A stretch of DNA of 5,872 nt, from assembly GCA_964446495.1 (NCBI GenBank), contig CAYUOY010000213.1, forward strand, positions 1-5,872, given 5' to 3'. The notes beneath the pieces are model-generated. The model was not told where the DNA came from. It searched no databases and saw nothing but the letters and a program-made list of their open reading frames with translations. Source of the stretch: JAADHU01 sp964446495 (GTDB taxonomy: Bacteria; Pseudomonadota; Gammaproteobacteria; Steroidobacterales; Woeseiaceae). Position numbers and translations under genes: made by a program. Shown in pieces: positions 1 to 5,352 of this stretch. Position 1 is the stretch's first letter, and every line of letters starts with the position of its first letter.

Positions 1-2
1 TA

Positions 3-79
3 TGGCGCGCCCGGAGAGATTCGAACTCCCGACCACCTGGTTCGAAGCCAGGTACTCTATCCAGCTGAGCTACGGGCGC
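3..79 (-). tRNA. tRNA-Arg (anticodon UCG)
   Basis: A complete 77-base cloverleaf can be folded on the minus strand, including an encoded 3' CCA (3-5). The acceptor stem pairs GCGCCCG with CGGGCGC. The D arm is GCTC/GAGT. The anticodon stem CCTGG/CCAGG encloses loop CTTCGAA, placing anticodon TCG at 43-45. The T arm GGGAG/CTCTC (one G-U pair) encloses TTCGAAT. The discriminator base is G, and the D loop contains an A in the region used as an arginine identity element. It would decode CGA. The 3' flank lies outside the window, so its terminator cannot be seen. No strong promoter stands just upstream, so it may be cotranscribed or have a weak promoter in 80-150. Confidence 0.97.
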
Positions 80-332
80 ATTGTTGGTTTTCAGGACAAA
101 CGACAAGTCTGGCTCGCCGTGTCTTTGCCTGGACGGGTATTCTACTTGCCTTTGCGGTCCGTAGCATGGCTTTCTTGCTCCAGCAGGGCCATTTTTTGAC
201 ATTCAGATGAATTGTTGCGCTCCGGATTCGCCATCTCAACAATATGTCACTTCCAATCGAATCGTTTTTGGAACCAAACCAGTGGTTCATCTGAAATAGT
301 GTTTTTTCGCACCCTGGCTGGCCTGCCGCCTC

Positions 333-338
333 TATAAT
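333..338 (+). promoter_or_regulatory. Perfect TATAAT -10 box, possibly for a leaderless transcript
   Basis: TATAAT at 333-338 matches the sigma-70 -10 consensus exactly. Its last base is 7 bases before the ATG at 346. RNA polymerase usually starts 6 to 8 bases downstream of the -10 box, so transcription would begin at about 345-346, on the start codon itself. No TTGACA-like -35 is present at the usual 16-18 base spacing (309-316 reads gcaccctg) and there is no TGn extended -10. The match could therefore be fortuitous. Confidence 0.4.
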
Positions 339-339
339 A

Positions 340-1461
340 GTGGACATGTTGGGTGTCCTCATATCGCTATTTCTCGTACAAGGAATAACGGATTCCACCG
401 TTGTTATTGGGATGGAGGGCAAGGCCGACTCATTTTCGGTCGATCAGGAAAACCTGGGGATGCGGCTGGTTATTCAGCATGTCAATGCTACGGGCGGCAT
501 TCATGGACGACGTCTGATCGAGAAGAGTTATCCGCGCGGCACGAACAACGCGTTGGTGCAACAGATTGCGAATGTTGAGCGTTTGACCGAACAGGACCAG
601 GTCTTCTTGTTGTTCAACTTCGGTGGTCCCGGATCTGTACCCATCGGTGCTTATGCCACGGAGCACGAAATTCCTTATCTTTTTCCGCACACGGCGCTGC
701 TCACCGTTGATGGTGCCCGGCATGTTTATACCTCTTATCCGCGTTATGGCGGCGAGTCGCGGGTCATGCTCCGTTACCTGTCGGAAGAGCGTGGTGCGAA
801 TCGTATCGCGGTTATTTACGCTGACAATATTTATGGGCAGTACTTTGCTGACAGAGCCCGGGAACTGGCCAGCGAATTCCCGTACACCGTCGTTGGCACG
901 CAAGCGCTGCCACGCAACCCGAGCGATGCGATAACGGAAATGAAGGCGTTGCAAGAGGGTCAGCCAGACGCTGTCATCATGGCCCTTTATCCTGCCGGCG
1001 CGAGAGAAGTCGTCAAGGCCAAGGCGGCGCTGAACTGGGATGTCCGACTGGTATCATCCGGTCCATTAACCGATGAGCAGTATCTGAATGTTGACGGTGG
1101 TGAAGCGGAAGGGACCCTGGGTTTTTGCTACTACCCGGACCCCAATACCAGCGACGCCGCCGGGGTCGTGGAGTATCGGCGATTGATGGCAAAGTATTAT
1201 CCGGACGAAGCGCTCAATCGGTACTCCCTGTACGGTTACGTTTTTGGCAAACTCGTGGTTGAAGGCCTCGAGCGGGCCGGACCGGACTTATCGCGAAAAC
1301 GATTCCTTGATGGCATGGAGTCCATCCGGGACTGGGACAGCGGCGGCATCATGCCCGTCGTTAATTTTTCGGCCGACGATCATCACGCCCAGAATGCTGG
1401 CTTTATTTGCGAGCTACAGGAGCAGCGTTTTCGGCCGTTGACGGGGTGGATTTCTCCCTGA
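340..1461 (+). CDS. Branched-chain amino acid-type ABC transporter periplasmic substrate-binding protein (LivK-like, Peripla_BP_6)
   Basis: Predicted periplasmic receptor that binds an amino acid, amide or related small ligand and delivers it to an ABC permease; the ligand cannot be told. The 373 residues fit the LivK-type bilobed fold. An N-terminal strand TVVIGMEGKAD is followed by a helix and the family-typical HVNATGGIHGRRL (about residues 48-60). A PYLFPHTA segment follows, then RIAVIYADNIYGQ opening the second lobe and the later PDAVIMALYPAGA strand. The first start is GTG 340; ATG 346 is two codons later. The N-terminus MLGVLISLFLVQG is hydrophobic but short and has no basic n-region, so it is a weak signal peptide, and no Shine-Dalgarno is visible. 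No permease or ATPase genes adjoin it, so it is an orphan receptor in this window. Its last 59 bases overlap the convergent glycosylase gene. Function is confident at family level; the exact start is not. Confidence 0.88.
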   Translation: MDMLGVLISLFLVQGITDSTVVIGMEGKADSFSVDQENLGMRLVIQHVNATGGIHGRRLIEKSYPRGTNNALVQQIANVERLTEQDQVFLLFNFGGPGSVPIGAYATEHEIPYLFPHTALLTVDGARHVYTSYPRYGGESRVMLRYLSEERGANRIAVIYADNIYGQYFADRARELASEFPYTVVGTQALPRNPSDAITEMKALQEGQPDAVIMALYPAGAREVVKAKAALNWDVRLVSSGPLTDEQYLNVDGGEAEGTLGFCYYPDPNTSDAAGVVEYRRLMAKYYPDEALNRYSLYGYVFGKLVVEGLERAGPDLSRKRFLDGMESIRDWDSGGIMPVVNFSADDHHAQNAGFICELQEQRFRPLTGWISP

Positions 1462-2050
1462 GAAACGAACGAACAGCGTCTGAATCAAGGACGAATCGAT
1501 ACGGTTTCGCTGCATCTTCTTCCGCATAATCAATGCCCACTCGAGGGCCAATTTTTATGGACCGCGCGGCGATATGAAGACCGTGGTCTTCGATCCATAC
1601 TTTGTTTCCGTAAAGGCTCGTTCCGCTCAATGCCGTCGTGATACCCAGCGCTTTTGACAGAGAGCCCGGCCCGGCCAGAAATGCTTTGTCCGCCTTTTTC
1701 TTTTGGCGACGGACGAGCATTCTCCCGGTACCTTCCCGTGGGAAACCAGCACGAATCAGCACCACGTGCGGAATGTCTACCGCATTCGTAACCACGTTGA
1801 AAAGATGATGAATACCGTAACAAAGATAGACGTAGGCACTTCCGCCCGCGGCATACAGGATTTCGGTGCGCTTCGTGCGCTTGCCACCGTAGGCGTGACT
1901 GGCTTTGTCACCGATGCCAGCGTAGGCCTCAGTCTCAGTAATAAAGACTTTCGTGATTTCCCCACCGATGTTCGAGCACAACACTTTGCCCAATAGCGCC
2001 CGACTAATCTGAACGACGTCCTCTCCGGAATAAAACGTCTTGCCAGGCAT
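1403..2050 (-). CDS. mpg: 3-methyladenine DNA glycosylase (Mpg/AAG family)
   Basis: Monofunctional base-excision repair enzyme that cleaves the N-glycosidic bond of alkylated or deaminated purines such as 3-methyladenine and hypoxanthine. From ATG 2050 it has 215 residues. Family landmarks, aligned by eye to human AAG, are ETEAY at 39-43 (catalytic Glu, E41; base-stacking Tyr, Y43), SHAYGG with H52, YVYLCYG (Y73 and Y75 in the lesion pocket), FNVV with N85, and VVLIRAG with R100. AGPGSLSKALGI and the closing PYRFVL are also typical. An in-frame GTG at 2086 would add 12 residues and sit 6 bases after the upstream stop. Neither start has a good ribosome site; ATG is preferred because MPGKTFYSGEDVVQ matches the usual family N-terminus. 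The last 18 or so residues form an unstructured-looking tail lying antisense to the end of the substrate-binding protein gene. It is the last gene of the minus-strand run. Confidence 0.93.
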   Translation of the reverse strand: MPGKTFYSGEDVVQISRALLGKVLCSNIGGEITKVFITETEAYAGIGDKASHAYGGKRTKRTEILYAAGGSAYVYLCYGIHHLFNVVTNAVDIPHVVLIRAGFPREGTGRMLVRRQKKKADKAFLAGPGSLSKALGITTALSGTSLYGNKVWIEDHGLHIAARSIKIGPRVGIDYAEEDAAKPYRFVLDSDAVRSFLREKSTPSTAENAAPVARK

Positions 2051-2092
2051 TGTCCCGGAATGTGGTGTCAATTGCTCGGGCGGCACGTTCTG

Positions 2093-3376
2093 TCAGGCTG
2101 CACGAACTTTCGGTAGCATTTCATCCAGCGCAACTAACAGGCTATCTACTTCATCCGGACTGTTGTAGTGAACGGGTCCTATGCGAACAGCGCCACCTGA
2201 CTCATCAATGCCAAGGGCCTTTACCACTTCGATCGCGTAGTTGTGCCCGGTCCAGACGAAAATGTTTTTCCGTGCCAGCATCTCACCGATACGGCCTGGT
2301 GATGTCCCGGCCACCGTGAATGCAACGGTCGGCACGCGGCGATGGATTGCGTCTTTGGCCGTAATCCCCTGAATGCGAACACCCGGCAACGTCTGTAGTC
2401 CCTCGATCAGGTGCATTGCCAGTTCACTTTCATACGCAAACAGATAGTCGAGTGCGGCATGGATGTGTCTTCGCCTGCCCTGATAGTGCCCATATTTCGA
2501 GTGATAGTCTTGCGCCTGATTGACGCCGATCCATGCGAAATAGTCGACCGCCGCCGCCGTCCCCGCCATGCCCTCGTGACTCTGCGTCCCGGTTTCAAAG
2601 CAGGATGGAACGGCCCCCGTAGCCGGACGTACCTTGTACGGCTGCAGCGACTCCAATAACTCTCGCCGGGCCCAAAGCATGCCCTGGTGTGGTCCGAAAA
2701 ACTTGTACGCTGAACAGGCGAGAAAGTCGCAACCCATGTCCTGCACATCGATCGCCACATGAGGCGCAAGCTGTACTGCATCGATATAGCTCCACGCACC
2801 AGCTTGCCGCGCTTTGGAACAAATTGTTTTGACGTCATTGATCGTGCCGGTTAAATTGCTGGCCGCGCCGACGCAAACGAGCCGGGTTCTCTCGGTAAGC
2901 AACTTGTCCAACTCGTCCAGATCAAACTCAAAGGTTTCTGTGTTGAACGGCAGCCACTTTATTACCAGGTCGAGGTCTTCTGCCAACAGCAACCACGGTG
3001 AGATATTCGCATCATGGTCCATGCACGAAACAATGATCTCATCACCCGGCTTCAATGTGCGTCCGATGGAGCGTGACATATGCAGGGTTAACGTGGTCAT
3101 GTTCTGACCAAAGATAATCTCATCCGCAGATGCCGCATTGAGGAAGTCTGCCATCGCCAAACGTGCATCGGCAATGACCGCGTCAGCGCGATCTGAGGTC
3201 GAAAACCCTCCGCCGACATTCGCACTGGATTCAATGAGGCAATTCGACATCGACTCCACGACGCAGCTGGCGACCTGGGTGCCGGCCGGATTGTCGAAAT
3301 AGAGGCGTGAAACGCCGTCATCCTCGATTGTCAGGGAAGGAAATTGGCCGCGAATAGCGGCGAGATCATAACTCAT
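2093..3376 (-). CDS. VC1184-family cysteine desulfurase-like protein (aminotransferase class V, PLP-dependent)
   Basis: A 427-residue fold-type I PLP enzyme of the aminotransferase class V group, matching the VC1184 subfamily (TIGR01976) by pattern. LYFDNPAGTQ lies near the N-terminus (25-34). The cofactor residues are visible: D199, Q202 and H206 in IDAVQLAPH, and Lys225 in CSAYKFFGPHQG, the expected Schiff-base lysine. VRIGPVHYNSPDEVD (397-411) closes the small domain as in relatives. In SufS-type desulfurases the catalytic Cys lies in a RTGHHCA-like loop. Here that loop reads VWTGHNYA (374-381), with Tyr380 at the Cys position, so persulfide chemistry of the SufS kind is unlikely. The true reaction is unknown. 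A clear AGGAG (3383-3387) lies 6 bases before the ATG. The gene starts 12 bases after the 90-residue protein gene and ends just before the glycosylase gene, which suggests cotranscription. Confidence 0.9.
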   Translation of the reverse strand: MSYDLAAIRGQFPSLTIEDDGVSRLYFDNPAGTQVASCVVESMSNCLIESSANVGGGFSTSDRADAVIADARLAMADFLNAASADEIIFGQNMTTLTLHMSRSIGRTLKPGDEIIVSCMDHDANISPWLLLAEDLDLVIKWLPFNTETFEFDLDELDKLLTERTRLVCVGAASNLTGTINDVKTICSKARQAGAWSYIDAVQLAPHVAIDVQDMGCDFLACSAYKFFGPHQGMLWARRELLESLQPYKVRPATGAVPSCFETGTQSHEGMAGTAAAVDYFAWIGVNQAQDYHSKYGHYQGRRRHIHAALDYLFAYESELAMHLIEGLQTLPGVRIQGITAKDAIHRRVPTVAFTVAGTSPGRIGEMLARKNIFVWTGHNYAIEVVKALGIDESGGAVRIGPVHYNSPDEVDSLLVALDEMLPKVRAA

Positions 3377-3382
3377 CAGTTG

Positions 3383-3387
3383 CTCCT
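3383..3387 (-). promoter_or_regulatory. Shine-Dalgarno AGGAG of the desulfurase-like gene
   Basis: AGGAG on the minus strand lies 6 bases before ATG 3376 and within the 12-base gap after the preceding stop codon. It fixes the start of the PLP enzyme and is one of only two clear ribosome sites in the window. Confidence 0.75.
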
Positions 3388-3388
3388 G

Positions 3389-3661
3389 CTAGCGCCCGTT
3401 TGCCTTGCTGCGCAGTTTCTTCTTTCTCGGGTGACGACGAATGCGTACCGGGCCTTCGTCCACCACGCTCCCACCCCACTTCTCTCGATGTGCGTCCTGG
3501 GCCTGCTGTCGAACGCTCGCGTGACGGTTCGTCAATAACAATGAATTGGGATCACAAACCACGGCGCGGATGACACCCAGATCGCTCGCCGCATCGAAAA
3601 GACTCGGGTACCAGCGCTCCCAGTTGGGCAGTAATTCTTCTACTTTTTCGCGCAGGTTCAT
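3389..3661 (-). CDS. Small basic protein of unknown function (90 aa)
   Basis: I do not recognise this protein. It begins MNLREKVEELLPNWERWYPS, followed by an apparently globular part with DLGVIRAVVCDPNSLLLTN (about 30-48). It ends in a strongly basic tail (RIRRHPRKKKLRSK), which could bind nucleic acid or acidic membrane. It has one cysteine and no membrane segment. The frame stays open far upstream, into the anti-sigma-like gene; an ATG at 3739 would add 26 residues. ATG 3661 was chosen because an amphipathic helix typical of a protein start follows it. Neither start has a strong ribosome site. The stop lies 12 bases before the PLP enzyme gene, so the two are probably cotranscribed. Expression as a protein is likely but not certain. 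Confidence 0.6.
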   Translation of the reverse strand: MNLREKVEELLPNWERWYPSLFDAASDLGVIRAVVCDPNSLLLTNRHASVRQQAQDAHREKWGGSVVDEGPVRIRRHPRKKKLRSKANGR

Positions 3662-3794
3662 GCTTGCAATGTATATGAGCGGCGCAGGGGATACAACGCC
3701 GAAAGACGGCAATTGTGACGCCGTTCGGTGAACCTGCATTACACGACAGAAACTCGGCTGGCATGCCTCACAGGGCGCATTGCCTCTTGTATTT

Positions 3795-4154
3795 CTAGTC
3801 TGCCAGGGCCCGGACGAAAAAGAGAGCAACAAGCGCGAAAACACCGCTGACAAGCAACGTGGAAAACTGCGGTATCGAATCCATGGGTAGTGCCGGAACG
3901 ATCGCGGAGATATCAAGGCGATCAAGCGGCAATTCAGCAACCATATTAACAAGACTTACGACGATTTCGCTTGCCGGCCTGGCCGCAAACAAACCGCCAA
4001 CACTGACTGCCACCGGCATCGCCAAGCGGCGAATCCACATTTGACGCCGAACTCGCCGCATCACCTTTTTGCTAAATCCAAGATCGGGTAATGGGTCAGA
4101 CTGAAACAATGCCTCAAGCCTGAGTTGCTGTTTGTCCTTGTTTCGGTCAGCCAT
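3795..4154 (-). CDS. Putative membrane-anchored anti-sigma factor, without zinc motif
   Basis: A 119-residue protein that probably restrains the ECF sigma factor encoded just before it. The call rests on gene order and on the N-terminal cytoplasmic segment ALFQSDPLPDLGFSKKVMRR (15-34), which resembles the short helical stretch of small anti-sigma-like proteins. A basic patch RRVRRQMWIRR (33-43) precedes a first hydrophobic stretch (44-58). A clear C-terminal transmembrane helix spans about 97-116 (FSTLLVSGVFALVALFF). There is no Cys or His anywhere, so it is not a zinc-binding (ZAS) anti-sigma factor. The start ATG 4154 overlaps the sigma-factor stop by 8 bases (ATGGCTGA), a classical translational-coupling arrangement that supports this start over upstream ones. 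Binding to the sigma factor is inferred, not shown. Confidence 0.72.
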   Translation of the reverse strand: MADRNKDKQQLRLEALFQSDPLPDLGFSKKVMRRVRRQMWIRRLAMPVAVSVGGLFAARPASEIVVSLVNMVAELPLDRLDISAIVPALPMDSIPQFSTLLVSGVFALVALFFVRALAD

Positions 4155-4662
4155 ATTTATGATCTTCGATTTCAAAACTATCCCTGATCTTTTCCTTACC
4201 GCGAAAAATAATCGACTTAACAGTACCGATTGGCAATTTCGCGGCGTCACCAATTTCCCTGTGCGACAGTCCGCAAGCATACGACAGAATCATCACCGCT
4301 CGTTCCTCCTCGGTCAAGATCGCCAGAAACTTATCCAAATCACCTATCTCATCCGAATCTACAGTCACGCGTTCCTCGCCCACATCTTTGGCATGTCCTG
4401 CTGCCTGCAAAACCTCATCGTACCGATTCGTTTTGCGCTTTGACTGCAGGAAGGTTGTGTAAGCGACCTTCAGCAGCCAGCCTATAAAGCTCCCGCGGCC
4501 TGCGTAGGTGTGAATCTTGTTCCACGCATGCAAGAAACAATCCTGAGAGAGATCATCTGCCAGAACCGGATCACGACAGAGTTTCCGCAGGAAGTTTCGC
4601 ACCTGCGATTGATGCCGGCGTACCAGTTCACCGAATGCATCGGCATCCTGCTTTGCCACCAC
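4147..4662 (-). CDS. ECF-type RNA polymerase sigma factor (sigma-70 family, RpoE-like)
   Basis: Alternative sigma factor that would direct RNA polymerase to a stress or envelope regulon. Numbered from GTG 4662 (171 residues), region 2 covers about 10-78. It includes FGELVRRHQSQVRNFLRKLC, the core-binding DDLSQDCFLHAWNKI (36-50), and the promoter -10 contacting FIGWLLKVAYTTFLQSKRK (59-77). Region 4 covers about 114-165, with LTEEERAVMILSYACGLSHR and the DNA-recognition helix PIGTVKSIIFRGKEKIR. GTG 4662 is only the first standard start in this frame and has no ribosome site. Upstream codons, without a standard start, encode further family-like sequence (DRYLVAQ) back to a TGA. The well-placed ATG at 4715, abutting the previous stop, is in another frame. 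A one-base indel near 4705-4707 is suspected. It overlaps the anti-sigma-like gene by 8 bases. Confidence 0.92.
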   Translation of the reverse strand: MVAKQDADAFGELVRRHQSQVRNFLRKLCRDPVLADDLSQDCFLHAWNKIHTYAGRGSFIGWLLKVAYTTFLQSKRKTNRYDEVLQAAGHAKDVGEERVTVDSDEIGDLDKFLAILTEEERAVMILSYACGLSHREIGDAAKLPIGTVKSIIFRGKEKIRDSFEIEDHKYG

Positions 4663-4715
4663 CTGCGCGACCAGGTAACGATCAACCTCACCAGGATCAT
4701 TGGAGGGTTGCTCAT

Positions 4716-5081
4716 TCAGCTTTGTTGCTCACGGTCGCCGGTACGCCATAGAATCAGATAGGCGATACCAACCAGGGTGGGGAACATGCCGATCGCCAAC
4801 ATCGGACGAGCGGCGTCTTCCTCTCCGAGGATGGCGCCGAAAAGAGCAAAGCCGACGCCGATAGCAATCGAGATCAGGCCGCGACGAAGATCGGTTGCCG
4901 TGGTTTTCTTGGGCTCCGATATTTGCTCGATCAATTCGCCACTCAATTCGGTGCCTTTTTCCATGGCCAGGCGGATCGTTTCTTGCACGGCCGAGCGAGT
5001 CTTGTATTTGAAATACATGATGACGGCAACAATCAGCACGGTTGCTATAAATGAGGCAATCGGTATGAATTCTTCAACCAT
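4716..5081 (-). CDS. Small membrane protein resembling DUF6249
   Basis: A 121-residue inner-membrane protein of unknown function, first in the apparent sigma-factor operon. Three hydrophobic helices are visible at about 5-24 (FIPIASFIATVLIVAVIMYF), 69-86 and 93-112. Between the first two lies a charged cytoplasmic-type segment with VQETIRLAMEKGTELSGELI and the DLRRG motif (64-68) just before helix 2. This order (membrane helix, helical 'EKG' segment, RRG motif, two closing helices ending in a glycine-rich LVGIAYLI) is the pattern I associate with DUF6249 proteins, which often neighbour ECF sigma genes. ATG 5081 was chosen over an ATG 26 codons upstream because it has an AGGAAAG ribosome site at good spacing and begins directly with the membrane helix. 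Its TGA abuts an ATG at 4715, implying coupling with the sigma-factor gene. Confidence 0.82.
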   Translation of the reverse strand: MVEEFIPIASFIATVLIVAVIMYFKYKTRSAVQETIRLAMEKGTELSGELIEQISEPKKTTATDLRRGLISIAIGVGFALFGAILGEEDAARPMLAIGMFPTLVGIAYLILWRTGDREQQS

Positions 5082-5084
5082 AGT

Positions 5085-5091
5085 CTTTCCT
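5085..5091 (-). promoter_or_regulatory. Shine-Dalgarno AGGAAAG of the DUF6249-like gene
   Basis: AGGAAAG on the minus strand ends 3 bases before ATG 5081, with its AGGA core about 6 bases away. It decides the start in favour of the shorter 121-residue protein over the upstream ATG at 5159, which lacks such a site. Confidence 0.65.
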
Positions 5092-5254
5092 GTTATCTCT
5101 TTGACGCAGCCATGCTGCCCTTGTGAAGTAGATGCGCCACCGCAACCATTTGGATGCAAACTGACACGGCAATATTGTACGCTCGACGAATAGCCTTTTA
5201 TATCAATAGCTTAATAAGGGGTGGTTGACAGATTTTGCGCTGAGGTGATGCTCG

Positions 5255-5335
5255 GTGGGATCGCGCGTCAGGTCGCGCTCCTACAGCCCTTCTGTTCGCA
5301 TCGTTGTAGGAGCGCGACCTGACGCGCGATCCCAC
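5255..5335. repeat. Pair of inverted REP elements (BIME-like), possible bidirectional terminator
   Basis: Two 31-base arms, 5255-5285 and 5305-5335, are perfect reverse complements separated by 19 bases. Each arm is itself a REP-type unit: a GTAG head (5306-5309 on plus; 5281-5284 on minus) leads into an imperfect hairpin. In the right copy, GGA (5309-5311) pairs with TCC (5330-5332), a GA bulge follows, and GCGCG (5312-5316) pairs with CGCGC (5323-5327) around loop ACCTGA. The heads face each other. This is the architecture of REP sequences mobilised by RAYT (TnpA_REP) transposases; no RAYT gene is in the window. It lies 17 bases beyond the stop of the epimerase gene, so the large hairpin may also end or stabilise that transcript. 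There is no U-run of an intrinsic terminator. Confidence 0.9.
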
Positions 5336-5352
5336 GAACTCCGAAGATTTCT

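Noticed and set aside
2..199. Open frame of 65 residues on the plus strand at the left edge
   Set aside because: It runs through the tRNA gene antisense and has no family-like sequence; the tRNA explains the conserved bases.
430..954. Open frame of 174 residues on the minus strand
   Set aside because: It lies wholly antisense to the substrate-binding protein gene and has no recognisable motifs; the plus-strand reading has clear family features.
3662..3952. Longer version of the 90-residue protein, including a Cys-rich stretch PCEACQPSFC
   Set aside because: The only start codons that would include the Cys stretch lie inside the anti-sigma-like gene in another frame; the next start, ATG 3739, excludes it. 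The upstream part has shadow-like composition.
4482..4715. Separate 77-residue gene starting at ATG 4715
   Set aside because: Its sequence (MSNPPMILVRLIVTWSRRWW and on) is an out-of-frame reading of the sigma-factor gene. The ATG is more likely the sigma start separated by a one-base indel.
5174..5179. TACAAT on the minus strand as the -10 box of the sigma-factor operon
   Set aside because: No acceptable -35 at 16 to 18 bases; too weak to list as a promoter.
5225..5230. TTGACA on the plus strand as a -35 promoter element
   Set aside because: No -10-like hexamer lies 15 to 19 bases downstream and no plus-strand gene follows.
5255..5335. Inverted repeat as ends of an insertion sequence or a CRISPR repeat
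   Set aside because: Only 19 bases lie between the arms, with no transposase gene or spacer array; the GTAG head and internal hairpins fit a REP pair.
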